52,945 nucleotides of DNA from an uncultured Bacteroidia bacterium. GTDB taxonomy: Bacteria; Bacteroidota; Bacteroidia; Bacteroidales; UBA932. The notes beneath the pieces are model-generated. The model did no database searches. It was given only the letters and a program-made list of their open reading frames with translations, and was not told the origin of the DNA. Positions 1 through 7,802 of the stretch are shown one piece after another; the stretch's first letter is position 1; each line of letters starts with the position of its first letter. The DNA lies in the NCBI GenBank assembly GCA_902774155.1, contig CACYHF010000019.1:1-52945 (forward strand), given 5' to 3'. The translations under genes and the position numbers were made by a program.

Positions 1-89
1 GCGCCGGATGGCGACGACCGCTCGCCTACAAAGATAAGACAGCGGTCTTGATTTTTATATGAACTGGCCTATAATCGCCAGATTTTATA

Positions 90-97
90 TAAATTTG
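90..97 (+). promoter_or_regulatory. -7 box of the M49 peptidase gene
   Basis: TAAATTTG matches the Bacteroidetes -7 consensus TAnnTTTG exactly. It ends only 6 nt before the ATG at 104, so the transcript would be leaderless or nearly so. No good -33 TTTG is seen at 19-21 nt upstream. Confidence 0.5.
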
Positions 98-103
98 TGC
101 ATT

Positions 104-2110
104 ATGAAGACGATTGCTAAAATGGTATTGACAAGTGGTGCGGCCCTGCTGCTGGCCGCCTGTAACGGCCCTCAGGAAGAGGCTGCCACCAACGATTTCA
201 AGTACACGATCGACTCTTTCGCCGACCTTAAGGTAATGCGCTACCGCATTCCCGGATGGGAGAACCTGACCCTTCAGCAGAAGGAATACGCCTACTATCT
301 GTCAGAGGCCGCCAAATACGGACGCGATATCCTTTGGGACCAGAACTGCCGGGACAACCTGCGCGTGCGACACGCCTTGGAGGCCATCCTGGAATGTGAC
401 GACATTGATACAAAAACGCCTGAGTATCAGGATTTCCTGGCGTACGCCAAACGCGTATTCTTCTCCAATGGCATCCACCATCATTACGCGGAGGACAAAA
501 TCCTTCCCACCTGCGAGCGCAGCTACTTCGCGCGGCTGCTGGATGAAGCCGGCGTTCCGGATAACGGTTTGCTGGAAATCATCTACAATCCCGCCATCTG
601 GCCTCAGCGCCGTTCCACCGAGACCTCCGGAGACCTGGTAAAGCTTTCGGCCGTGAACTATTATGAGAATGTCACCCGTGAGGAAGTGGAACAGTATTAT
701 GACAGCATGATGGATCCCGATGACCCTGAGCCAGTTTCCTGGGGCCTGAACACCAAGGTGGTGAAAGGGAAAAACGGCAAGATCCGGGAACTCCCCTGGA
801 AAATCGGCGGCCTGTACTCCCCCGCCATCGAGAAGATTTGCGAGCAGTTGGACAAGGCCCGCCAAGTAGCGGAAAACGACATCCAGAAACGCGCGCTGGG
901 CATCCTTATAGAATATTATAAGACCGGAGACCTTAAAAAATGGGATGAATTCAACATTGAATGGGTAAAAGACACCCTGGGAACGGTAGATTTCATCAAT
1001 GGCTTCATCGAGGACTACAATGACCCGCTGGGCCGCAAGGCTTCCTGGGAAGGCTACGTGAACATCAAGGATTTCGAAGCCTCCAAGCGCACGGAAATCC
1101 TCAGCGCCAACGCCCAGTGGTTCGAAGACAATTCCCCCGTGGATCCGCGCTTCAAGAAGAAAACCGTGAAGGGCGTATCGGCCAAGGTCATCAATGCCGT
1201 ATGCCTGGCCGGCGACAGCTATCCCTCCACGCCCATCGGCATCAACCTGCCCAACGCAGACTGGATCCGCAAGGAACACGGTTCCAAGAGCGTGACCATC
1301 GCCAACATCACTCATACCTATGACTTGGCCGCCCAGGAACTGCCCACCAGCACCCTCACGGAGTTCGCGTATGACAAAAAGGAAATCGAGCTGGCCAAAA
1401 AGTGGGGCACCATCGCCGATGAAATCCACACAGACCTCCACGAATGTCTGGGCCACGCCTCCGGCCAGCTGCTGCCCGGCGTGAGCACCACCGCCATGGG
1501 CGAATATGCCTCGGCCCTGGAAGAAGCCCGCGCAGACCTTTTCGGCCTGTATTTCACGGCCGATCCCAAGATGGTGGAACTGGGTATTATGCCGGATCCG
1601 GAGGCCTACAAAGCCGAATATGCCAATTACATCCGCAACGGGCTCATGGTGCAGTTCACCCGCGTGGAGCCGGGCCGTCCCAACACGGAGGCGCATATGC
1701 AGAACCGCAAGCTCATCGCCGAATGGTGCTATGAAAAAGGCGCCAAGGACAAGGTCATCGTCAAGAAAGTGAAGGACGGGAAAACCTATTTCATCGTGAA
1801 GGACTATGTGAAACTGCGCGCCCTCTTCGCCCAACTGCTGGCCGAAATCCAGCGCATCAAGAGTGAAGGCGACTACCAGGCCGGCAAGGCGCTCATCGAG
1901 ACCTACGCCGTGCACATCGACCCCGAACTGCACAAGGAAGTCCTGGAGCGCTATAAAGCCCTGAACCTGAAGCCTTACGGCGGATTTGTAAATCCGGAAA
2001 TCCAGCCCGTCAGGGCCGATGACGGCACCATCACCGACTACGTTCCCGTCTACACCGACGACTACCTGGGACAGATGCTCTTCTACGGTAAGAAATACGG
2101 CACACTTTAG
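104..2110 (+). CDS. Dipeptidyl-peptidase III-like zinc metallopeptidase (family M49), lipoprotein
   Basis: This is a 668-residue exported zinc peptidase. The M49 signature HECLGH lies at residues 446-451 (two His zinc ligands plus catalytic Glu). The second motif, EEARAD at 473-478, corresponds to the family EECRAE/D motif that supplies the third ligand. The start at 104 was chosen over an in-frame ATG at 59 because it gives a clean lipoprotein signal peptide ending in a lipobox (LLLAAC). M49 enzymes remove dipeptides from the N-terminus of oligopeptides, so a role in periplasmic or surface peptide use is inferred. The gene stands alone; a -7 box lies 6 nt upstream of the start. Family assignment is firm, substrate is unknown. 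Confidence 0.9.
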   Translation: MKTIAKMVLTSGAALLLAACNGPQEEAATNDFKYTIDSFADLKVMRYRIPGWENLTLQQKEYAYYLSEAAKYGRDILWDQNCRDNLRVRHALEAILECDDIDTKTPEYQDFLAYAKRVFFSNGIHHHYAEDKILPTCERSYFARLLDEAGVPDNGLLEIIYNPAIWPQRRSTETSGDLVKLSAVNYYENVTREEVEQYYDSMMDPDDPEPVSWGLNTKVVKGKNGKIRELPWKIGGLYSPAIEKICEQLDKARQVAENDIQKRALGILIEYYKTGDLKKWDEFNIEWVKDTLGTVDFINGFIEDYNDPLGRKASWEGYVNIKDFEASKRTEILSANAQWFEDNSPVDPRFKKKTVKGVSAKVINAVCLAGDSYPSTPIGINLPNADWIRKEHGSKSVTIANITHTYDLAAQELPTSTLTEFAYDKKEIELAKKWGTIADEIHTDLHECLGHASGQLLPGVSTTAMGEYASALEEARADLFGLYFTADPKMVELGIMPDPEAYKAEYANYIRNGLMVQFTRVEPGRPNTEAHMQNRKLIAEWCYEKGAKDKVIVKKVKDGKTYFIVKDYVKLRALFAQLLAEIQRIKSEGDYQAGKALIETYAVHIDPELHKEVLERYKALNLKPYGGFVNPEIQPVRADDGTITDYVPVYTDDYLGQMLFYGKKYGTL

Positions 2111-2125
2111 CATGCTAAAGCGTGC
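2110..2125 (+). terminator. Weak hairpin after the M49 gene
   Basis: GCATGC and GCGTGC can pair (one G-T pair) around a TAAA loop, starting at the last base of the stop codon and followed by AAAAA rather than a T-run. Intrinsic termination is therefore doubtful. Confidence 0.2.
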
Positions 2126-2140
2126 AAAAATGCCCACGTT

Positions 2141-2174
2141 ACCCCCACCCGAAACCCCTCCCCTCAGGGGAGGG
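2141..2174 (+). repeat. REP-like palindromic element before xerD
   Basis: A C-rich arm leads into a perfect 8-bp hairpin: CCCTCCCC (2156-2163), loop TCA, GGGGAGGG (2167-2174). Read in one frame it gives PHPKPLPSGEG, a peptide often mistranslated from dispersed intergenic palindromes in bacterial genomes. The 3' arm also supplies the purine-rich stretch just upstream of the XerD start at 2179. Only one copy is seen in this window. Confidence 0.6.
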
Positions 2175-2178
2175 ACTT

Positions 2179-3045
2179 ATGATGATTAAGGACTACAGGA
2201 ATTATCTGCGGATTGAAAGGAGGATGTCACCCAATACGGTGGCATCCTATTGTCATGACGTGGAAGAATTCCTGTCGTTCTGCCAGGTGGAGCCGCACGC
2301 GGTGACATCGGCCGATATCCAGCACTACCTGGGCAAGGTGACGGAAGACGGGCTTTCCAAGCGCAGCACGGCCCGCCTGCTCAGCTCCCTGCGCAGTTAT
2401 TTCGGCTGGTGCGTGGAAGAGGGCGAAGTGAAAGAAAACCCCTGCGACCGGGTGGAAGCCCCCAAACTGGGCAAATATCTGCCGGCCGTGCTCAGCGTGG
2501 GAGAGGTGACGGCCATCCTGGAATCGGTGGACGAAAAAGCCACTTTCGGCAAACGCGACCGCGCCATCCTGGAAGTCCTGTACGGCTGTGGACTGCGCGT
2601 GAGCGAAGCTGCCGGTCTGCTCCTTTCGCACGTGCATCTGGACGAAGGATTCGTGGACGTGGTGGGCAAAGGGAACAAACAGCGCCTGGTTCCCCTGGGC
2701 GAGGTAGCGGCCGATGCCATCCGCCGCTATCTGGAGGACAGGCCCACGCCTGCTTCCGGCGCCTACGACGACTTTCTGTTCCTAAACCGCTTCGGAAAGC
2801 CGCTCAGCCGCGTTTCCCTGTTCAATCTGGTCAAGCATCAGGCCATGGTGGCCGGCATCCAAAAGGAGATTTCCCCTCATACTTTCCGCCACAGCTTTGC
2901 CACCCACCTGATTGAAAACGGGGCCGACCTGCGCATTGTCCAGGAAATGCTGGGGCACGAAAGCATTCTCACCACCGAAATCTACACCCATCTGGACACC
3001 AAGACCTGGCATCAATCCATTCTGCAACACCACCCCCGAAGATAA
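2179..3045 (+). CDS. xerD: Tyrosine recombinase, XerC/XerD type
   Basis: A 288-residue site-specific recombinase of the size usual for chromosomal Xer proteins that resolve chromosome dimers. An N-terminal SAM-like core-binding domain (about residues 1-85) precedes the catalytic domain. The active-site set is complete: R140 (in CGLRVSE), K164 (in GKGNKQRL), H234 and R237 (in HTFRHSF), H260 (in LGHES) and nucleophile Y269 (in IYTHL). The start at 2179 was preferred over a GTG at 2122 because the upstream part is translated repeat DNA. The adjacent ATG at 2182 is an equal alternative. No mobile-element context is seen here, which favours housekeeping Xer over an integrase. XerC versus XerD cannot be settled from one copy. 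Confidence 0.88.
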   Translation: MMIKDYRNYLRIERRMSPNTVASYCHDVEEFLSFCQVEPHAVTSADIQHYLGKVTEDGLSKRSTARLLSSLRSYFGWCVEEGEVKENPCDRVEAPKLGKYLPAVLSVGEVTAILESVDEKATFGKRDRAILEVLYGCGLRVSEAAGLLLSHVHLDEGFVDVVGKGNKQRLVPLGEVAADAIRRYLEDRPTPASGAYDDFLFLNRFGKPLSRVSLFNLVKHQAMVAGIQKEISPHTFRHSFATHLIENGADLRIVQEMLGHESILTTEIYTHLDTKTWHQSILQHHPRR

Positions 3046-3069
3046 GGAGCGAAGCGACTGCGCATAATA

Positions 3070-3116
3070 CAAGAAAACCGGGGCGCTAAAAGAAGACTAG
3101 CGGACCCGGTTTCTTG
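3070..3116 (+). terminator. Long hairpin terminator after xerD
   Basis: CAAGAAAACCGGG pairs with CCCGGTTTCTTG (one bulged A), and an inner CGCTA/TAGCG stem extends it. It starts 24 nt after the xerD stop. The T-tract is weak. Confidence 0.55.
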
Positions 3117-3161
3117 ACGTGTACTAAAACCTAAACCTATAATAAAGATGCATAAAAAATC

Positions 3162-3199
3162 AAAACGTTGCAGAAAATTGAAAAATTCTGCAACGTTTT
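3162..3199 (-). terminator. Intrinsic terminator of the Hc1-like gene (probably bidirectional)
   Basis: A perfect 14-bp stem, AAAACGTTGCAGAA at 3162-3175 and its complement at 3186-3199, encloses a 10-nt loop. On the minus strand it begins 20 nt after the Hc1 stop and is followed by GATTTTTTAT. On the plus strand it is followed by another T-rich stretch. Confidence 0.8.
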
Positions 3200-3219
3200 G
3201 TGCTTTTTGTAAGAAAAAC

Positions 3220-3393
3220 TTACTTGGCCTCTTCTACGGAAACCTTACGGAAGTCCTTCATGTCCTTCATGATCTTGAGAGCGGACTTACGGGCACGGGC
3301 ACCGGCGGCTTTGTTGCCTTTCTCTACCTGAGCCTCAGCGTTCTTTGCGAATTCCTCGAATTCGGCCTTGATTTTTTCAACAAGCTCTTTCAT
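3220..3393 (-). CDS. Histone H1-like protein Hc1 family, 57 aa
   Basis: A 57-residue protein beginning MKELVEKIKAEFEEF and ending FRKVSVEEAK. The GNKAAGARARKSALK core and FRKVS tail match the short Hc1/H1-like proteins common in Bacteroidetes. Twelve Lys and three Arg against eleven acidic residues give a mildly basic helix. These proteins are annotated as nucleoid or DNA-binding by similarity to chlamydial Hc1, but the role in Bacteroidetes is not well established. It has its own strong terminator, and the 99-nt upstream spacer holds a TTGCTG/CAGCAA dyad. It could be monocistronic or a read-through product of rplY-pth. Confidence 0.82.
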   Translation of the reverse strand: MKELVEKIKAEFEEFAKNAEAQVEKGNKAAGARARKSALKIMKDMKDFRKVSVEEAK

Positions 3394-3438
3394 TGTTTTA
3401 GTTATTTATTGGTTTGTAATATGTTAATAGGTCAAACT

Positions 3439-3457
3439 TTGCTGCAATTTACAGCAA
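3439..3457. promoter_or_regulatory. Dyad upstream of the Hc1-like gene
   Basis: TTGCTG and CAGCAA form a 6-bp inverted repeat with a 7-nt spacer. On the plus strand TTTTTT follows, so it could be a weak terminator in that direction. On the minus strand AAAGTTTG, one mismatch from TAnnTTTG, abuts it, so it could be an operator over the Hc1 promoter. Neither reading is proven. Confidence 0.3.
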
Positions 3458-3492
3458 TTTTTTGAAATCGCAAAAAAAAATGCCGAAAAATG

Positions 3493-4125
3493 CTAAATAT
3501 CAGGCACTTCCCCGGGATTTTTATCCATTTTTGGCTCATTTTCGGCCTTTTGGAGCGCTTTGGGCCGGGTATTGAGCGTATTCATGGCCCGGGCCACACC
3601 AATGGTGGAAATGTCCTTGATAGACTGGATAATGCGTGCGGCCAGTTCCGGGACGGCTTCTTTCTCCTCTGCGGAAAGGTCTCCCAACACATAATCCACC
3701 TGATGTCCCCGGGAGAATTGATTGCCGATACCCACCCTTATGCGGGTCCACTGCTCGCTTTCCAGTTTCCGGGTAATGTCCTCCAGTCCGTTGTGTCCGC
3801 CGGAAGAACCGCCGGGACGCATACGGAGGGTACCGAAGGGCAGGTTGATGTCGTCGGAGATGACGATCAGGTTTTCCAGGGGAAGATGCAACTGCTGCAT
3901 CCAGTACCGTACGGCGTTTCCGCTCAGGTTCATATAGGTGGAGGGCTTCAGCAGCACGAACCAGCGTCCCTTGAAGGAGACTTCGGCCACTTGGCCGTAA
4001 CGGTCGGTCTTGAAAAGGACATTGGATGCCTGAGCCCAGGCATCCAATACCATAAATCCCATGTTGTGCCGGGTAGAGGCGTATTCCGCCCCTATGTTTC
4101 CCAGCCCGACAACCAGATACTCCAT
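3493..4125 (-). CDS. pth: Peptidyl-tRNA hydrolase
   Basis: A 210-residue cytoplasmic enzyme that hydrolyses the ester bond of peptidyl-tRNAs released from stalled ribosomes. The family signature GLGNIGAEYASTRHN lies at residues 7-21, with N10 and catalytic H20. YMNLSG (N66) and the SDDINLPFG motif (D91/D92) complete the active site. The usual length is about 185-195 residues; this one carries a C-terminal tail after about residue 186 (RPKALQKAENEPKMDKN). It starts 2 nt after the rplY stop, the conserved rplY-pth order of many bacteria, so both are likely driven by the promoter at 4807-4837. Confidence 0.95.
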   Translation of the reverse strand: MEYLVVGLGNIGAEYASTRHNMGFMVLDAWAQASNVLFKTDRYGQVAEVSFKGRWFVLLKPSTYMNLSGNAVRYWMQQLHLPLENLIVISDDINLPFGTLRMRPGGSSGGHNGLEDITRKLESEQWTRIRVGIGNQFSRGHQVDYVLGDLSAEEKEAVPELAARIIQSIKDISTIGVARAMNTLNTRPKALQKAENEPKMDKNPGEVPDI

Positions 4126-4127
4126 TC

Positions 4128-4718
4128 TTACTCTTTAGCAGCCTTGGCAGCCTCTGCAGCAGCCTGCTGCATGGCGCGGGTGGTCTTCACGGAGCAGATG
4201 ATGGTGTTCTTGTCGGAAACAATCTGCAGGCCTTCGAACTTGAGGTCGCCGGCGACCATGCGCTTGTCCAGCTCCAGCGGAGTGACATCGATGTCCAGCT
4301 GGTCCGGGAGGTCCTTCATGAGGGCGCAAACCTTCAGGCTGCGGGCGCTCTGGGTGAACTTACCACCAGCCTGCACACCTTTGGGATGACCGGTAATGTT
4401 GAGGGGAACTGCAATGACGATGGGCTTCTTTTCGTCTACGGCGAGGAAATCCACATGCAGGCAGTTGTCTTCCACCGGGTGCCACTGATATTCGTGGGCG
4501 ATAGCGGTGTAGGTCTTGCCACTCAGGTTCAGATCCACGATGTAGGAAGCGGGCGTGTGGGTGAGACCCTTCAGCTCTTTCTCATTGACCGTGAAAAGGA
4601 TGTTGTCCATGCCGGCACCGTACAGGTTGCAGGGAACCAGGCCCTGACGACGGAAGGCCTTGAGGACGGCCTTGTTGCCCTTCTGGCGGATTTCGCCATT
4701 CAGCGTAAAATGCTTCAT
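4128..4718 (-). CDS. rplY: 50S ribosomal protein L25, long (CTC) form
   Basis: A 196-residue bL25 protein that binds 5S rRNA. The N-terminal MKHFTLNGEIRQKGNKAV and the RRQGLVPCNLYG stretch belong to the L25 beta-barrel. The second half is the CTC-type C-terminal domain found in long-form L25 proteins. The end is rich in Ala and Lys. It is the first gene of the rplY-pth operon and has one of the best promoter matches in the window. Confidence 0.95.
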   Translation of the reverse strand: MKHFTLNGEIRQKGNKAVLKAFRRQGLVPCNLYGAGMDNILFTVNEKELKGLTHTPASYIVDLNLSGKTYTAIAHEYQWHPVEDNCLHVDFLAVDEKKPIVIAVPLNITGHPKGVQAGGKFTQSARSLKVCALMKDLPDQLDIDVTPLELDKRMVAGDLKFEGLQIVSDKNTIICSVKTTRAMQQAAAEAAKAAKE

Positions 4719-4806
4719 TGTTTTTGTAAAATAAAAATGTGTTACTCAGTGCTCTTTTTCAAGCACCCCATTGCACCAAAAAACCTTTGCGGCTTTTTTA
4801 AGCGCG

Positions 4807-4837
4807 CAAAGGTAATAATAATAATTGTATTTACAAA
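4807..4837 (-). promoter_or_regulatory. Promoter of rplY-pth
   Basis: On the minus strand, TTTG (4834-4837) and TACCTTTG (4807-4814) are separated by exactly 19 nt, matching the Bacteroidetes -33/-7 consensus. The predicted 5' leader to the rplY ATG is about 85 nt. The promoter lies immediately after the tpiA stop at 4843. Confidence 0.8.
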
Positions 4838-4842
4838 AAATA

Positions 4843-5598
4843 CTAGAAACTGGTAGCAATGCCGATGAAATCGTCGGCCTTGAGGGCGGCACCGCCGATA
4901 AGACCACCGTCGATGTCCTTCTCTGCAAACAGTTCCTTGGCGTTGGAAGGCTTGCAGGAGCCACCGTACAGGATGGTCATATCCTGGGCCACCTGGGCGC
5001 CGAACTTGGCCTCGATGACATTGCGGATGCAAGCGTGGATTTCCTGTGCCTGGGCAGCCGTGGCGGTTTTGCCGGTACCGATGGCCCAGACAGGTTCGTA
5101 GGCAATCACAATGTTCTTCATATCCGCAGCGGTGAAGTTGTACAGGACCGCCTTGGTCTGCTCCGTCACCACATCAAAGTGCTTGTTGGCTTCCCGCTCT
5201 TCCAGGTTTTCACCCACGCACAGGATTACCTTCAGGCCGGCGGCCAGGGCCAGCTGGGTTTTCACCACCAGCTTTTCATCGGTCTCACCGTAATACTGAC
5301 GGCGCTCGCTGTGACCCAGGATGGTATACTGGCAGCCGATGGAAGTGAGCATGCTCACGGCCACTTCACCGGTATAGGCACCTTTCTCATGGTCGGCGCA
5401 GTTCTGGGCGCTCAGGGCCACCTTGGAGCCCTTCAGGACCTCTGCCACAGGGGCCAGATGGGTGAACGGCGGAGCCACTACCAGTTCCACATTGGCCGGA
5501 AGGCTCTTGGCCTTCTCTACAACTGCCTTGGCTAATTCAACACCTTCGGGAACTGTGGTATTCATCTTCCAGTTCCCTGCAACAATGTATTTTCTCAT
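4843..5598 (-). CDS. tpiA: Triosephosphate isomerase
   Basis: A 251-residue cytoplasmic glycolytic enzyme that interconverts dihydroxyacetone phosphate and glyceraldehyde 3-phosphate. Residues N9 and K11 lie in GNWKMN, electrophile H96 in ILGHSERR, and catalytic base E168 in AYEPVWAIGTG. The phosphate loop is GGSCKPSNA and the C-terminal phosphate-binding segment is GGLIGGAAL. Full length for the family. It starts 2 nt after the acyltransferase stop, so it is the third gene of an ackA-ptb-tpiA operon. Confidence 0.97.
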   Translation of the reverse strand: MRKYIVAGNWKMNTTVPEGVELAKAVVEKAKSLPANVELVVAPPFTHLAPVAEVLKGSKVALSAQNCADHEKGAYTGEVAVSMLTSIGCQYTILGHSERRQYYGETDEKLVVKTQLALAAGLKVILCVGENLEEREANKHFDVVTEQTKAVLYNFTAADMKNIVIAYEPVWAIGTGKTATAAQAQEIHACIRNVIEAKFGAQVAQDMTILYGGSCKPSNAKELFAEKDIDGGLIGGAALKADDFIGIATSF

Positions 5599-5600
5599 AA

Positions 5601-6506
5601 TTATTTAACAGACATGACTGCCGAAGCAATCGAATTTAACTTCACATCTACGGAATCGGCACGGGAGGCCAGGATGCAAGGCACCTTGGTACCTACCAGG
5701 AAGCCGGCCTGACGCACGCCCACGGCCAGTTTGGAATTGGTCTTCCAGAAAACGTTGGCACTTTCAATATTGGGGAAGAGCAGGCAGTCGGCATCTCCGG
5801 CCACCGGGCTCTTGAGCTTCTTGATCTGGACGGATTCTTCGTCAATGGCCACATCCAGGGCCAGGGGGCCGTCGCCGATGGCTTTGATCTGGCCACGGTC
5901 ACACATCTTGGCCAGCATGGCACCCTCGATGCAGGCGGGCATGCTGTCCAGCATCTGCTCAGAAGCGGCGACAAAAGCGATCTTGGGCATGGCAATGCCG
6001 AAGGAACGGGCCACGCCGGTGACGAAACCGGCCAGCTTCACCTTCTGGCGGAAGTCCGGCTGCGGGATCACGGCCATATCCGTGATGAAGATGAGCTTGT
6101 GGTAATTAGGGTTCTCGATCACGCCCACGTGGCTCAGGAGGCCCTTCGGAGGCAGCAGACCCACTTCCTTGTTCAGGATGGCGCGCAGGAACTTGTCCGT
6201 AGAGCACAGGCCTTTCATGAGCACGTCGCCTTCTCCGTCGTGGACCATGCGGACGGCTTCGGCCACGGCCTTGAGTTCGTCCTTGATATCCACGATCTCA
6301 AACTTGGCGATGTCGATCTTGCACTCCTCGCACACTTTGGCGATGAGGTCTGTGTCACCCACCAGGGTCACCTTGACAAAGCCCATGTCACTGGCCAGGG
6401 ATGCAGCCTCGATGGTGTGGGAATCCACGCCCCAGGCAGCGACCATCTTTTTGCAAATTCCTTTTTCTTTCAGCTCTGCAAAGAGCTCGTTGAAATTTTT
6501 GATCAT
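5601..6506 (-). CDS. Phosphate butyryl/acetyltransferase family (Ptb-type)
   Basis: A 301-residue phosphate acyltransferase. DVLMKGLCSTDKFLRAILNK, LLSHVGVIENPNYHKLIFIT, GDGPLALDVAIDEE, SPVAGDADCLLFPNIESAN and ASRADSVDVKLNSIA all follow phosphotransbutyrylase rather than classical Pta. Such enzymes transfer an acyl group between CoA and phosphate. The partner kinase next door is of the acetate kinase type, so physiological acetyl-CoA/acetyl-phosphate exchange is the likelier role, but butyryl- or branched-chain acyl-CoA cannot be excluded. It lies 5 nt after ackA and 2 nt before tpiA. Family is firm, substrate is inference. Confidence 0.85.
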   Translation of the reverse strand: MIKNFNELFAELKEKGICKKMVAAWGVDSHTIEAASLASDMGFVKVTLVGDTDLIAKVCEECKIDIAKFEIVDIKDELKAVAEAVRMVHDGEGDVLMKGLCSTDKFLRAILNKEVGLLPPKGLLSHVGVIENPNYHKLIFITDMAVIPQPDFRQKVKLAGFVTGVARSFGIAMPKIAFVAASEQMLDSMPACIEGAMLAKMCDRGQIKAIGDGPLALDVAIDEESVQIKKLKSPVAGDADCLLFPNIESANVFWKTNSKLAVGVRQAGFLVGTKVPCILASRADSVDVKLNSIASAVMSVK

Positions 6507-6511
6507 ATCTT

Positions 6512-7726
6512 TTATTCTTGATTGTCAATCACTAAATGCATGGTATCGCGGGCAATCACCAGTTCCTCGTTGGTGCAGATGAGGGCGGCCTTTACCTTGG
6601 AATCTTCCGTGGTGATGATGGTGTTCTGCTCGAAGGCCACATTGGCTTCATAATCCACCTTGAGACCCAGATAGGCGAAGTTCTCCAGCACGCGGCGGCG
6701 CAGGCGGCTGTTGTGTTCGCCGATACCGCCGGTGAAGACGATGAGGTCTACGCCGTTCATGGCCGCTACATAAGAGCCGATGTTCTTGATGATGTCATAG
6801 GTGAACTTCTTGAACACCAGCTTGGCTTTGGGATCTCCGTTATTGGCCAGTTCGTCCAGTTCACGGGCGTCTGAAGTTTTGGTGGAAACACCCAGGAAGC
6901 CCGACTTGCGGTTCAGGATCACGGACATCTCATCCGGGGTTACCCCCAGCTTGTTCTCCAGATAAATGACGGCGTTGGCATCGATGTTACCCACGCGCGT
7001 ACCCATAATCATACCTTCCAGCGGGCTGAAGCCCATAGAGGTGTCTACGCACTTGCCGTTCTGGATGGCGCAGATGGAACTGCCGGCGCCCAAATGGCAG
7101 GTGATGATCTTGGAATTGTTAATGTCCAGGCCTGCAAGCTTGGCGCCCACACCGGCCACGAACTGATGGGAAGTGCCGTGGGCACCGTAGCGGCGCACGC
7201 GGAATTTCTCATAATACTCATACGGCAGGCCATACATATAAGCATACGGCGGCATGGTCTGGTGGAAGGCGGTGTCGAAGGTGACCACCTGCGGCACGGA
7301 AGGAAGGACTTCCTGCATGGCATGGATGCCCAGCAGGTGGGCGGGATTGTGCAGGGGCGCGAAATCTGCGCAGAAGGCGATCTTGTCCAGGACGTCGTCG
7401 TTCACGAGGACGCTGCCGGCGAAGAAATCGCCGCCTTGCACGATGCGGTGACCCACGGCCTCGATGTCTTCCAGGGAGCCCAGGACACCGGTTTCCTTGT
7501 CCGTGAGGGCTTCCAGGATGAGCTGCATGCCCACCTTGTGGTCCGGAATGGGGACATCCTTGACAATCTTGTCCTTTCCGCTGGGTTTGTACTGGAGGAT
7601 ACCGGCAGGCAGGCCGATTTTTTCTGCGATACCTTTGGCGATGATATCGTACACGTCGTCGCTTTTCATGTCCAGAAGCTGGTACTTGATGGACGAACTG
7701 CCGCAGTTGATTACGAGAATGATCAT
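6512..7726 (-). CDS. ackA: Acetate kinase
   Basis: A 404-residue ASKHA-fold kinase making ATP from acetyl phosphate. N7 lies in VINCGSSSIKYQL, R94 in VGHRIVQGG, catalytic D151 in VTFDTAFHQTMP, followed by RRYGAHGTSHQFV and the phosphate loop HLGAGSSICAI (from 211). These are acetate kinase signatures; butyrate kinases begin with a PGSTSTK-type loop and are shorter. First gene of the operon with the Ptb-type acyltransferase and tpiA. A -7 box lies at 7769-7776. It is divergent from comEC, whose start is 76 nt away. Confidence 0.95.
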   Translation of the reverse strand: MIILVINCGSSSIKYQLLDMKSDDVYDIIAKGIAEKIGLPAGILQYKPSGKDKIVKDVPIPDHKVGMQLILEALTDKETGVLGSLEDIEAVGHRIVQGGDFFAGSVLVNDDVLDKIAFCADFAPLHNPAHLLGIHAMQEVLPSVPQVVTFDTAFHQTMPPYAYMYGLPYEYYEKFRVRRYGAHGTSHQFVAGVGAKLAGLDINNSKIITCHLGAGSSICAIQNGKCVDTSMGFSPLEGMIMGTRVGNIDANAVIYLENKLGVTPDEMSVILNRKSGFLGVSTKTSDARELDELANNGDPKAKLVFKKFTYDIIKNIGSYVAAMNGVDLIVFTGGIGEHNSRLRRRVLENFAYLGLKVDYEANVAFEQNTIITTEDSKVKAALICTNEELVIARDTMHLVIDNQE

Positions 7727-7768
7727 AGATTTATTGTGGTTCAGTTAAATATTTCCCATATATCCGGA

Positions 7769-7776
7769 CAAAGATA
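7769..7776 (-). promoter_or_regulatory. -7 box of the ackA operon
   Basis: On the minus strand TATCTTTG matches TAnnTTTG exactly, 42 nt upstream of the ackA ATG. No clear -33 TTTG stands at the expected distance. Confidence 0.5.
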
Positions 7777-7802
7777 CAAAATAATTGGTAAATTTGCTAC
7801 GT

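Noticed and set aside
302-2137. A 611-codon minus-strand open frame across the M49 gene
   Set aside because: It is antisense to a gene with clear zinc-peptidase motifs, has no recognisable domain, and results from GC-rich codon bias.
2179-3045. XerD-type gene as an integrase of a mobile element
   Set aside because: Length and sequence fit chromosomal Xer, and neighbours are housekeeping genes without att-like repeats or tRNA.
3148-3465. A plus-strand 105-codon frame
   Set aside because: It crosses the terminator and the antisense of the Hc1-like gene, whose protein is clearly recognisable.
3490-4389. A plus-strand 299-codon frame over pth and rplY
   Set aside because: Antisense to two genes with unmistakable motifs.
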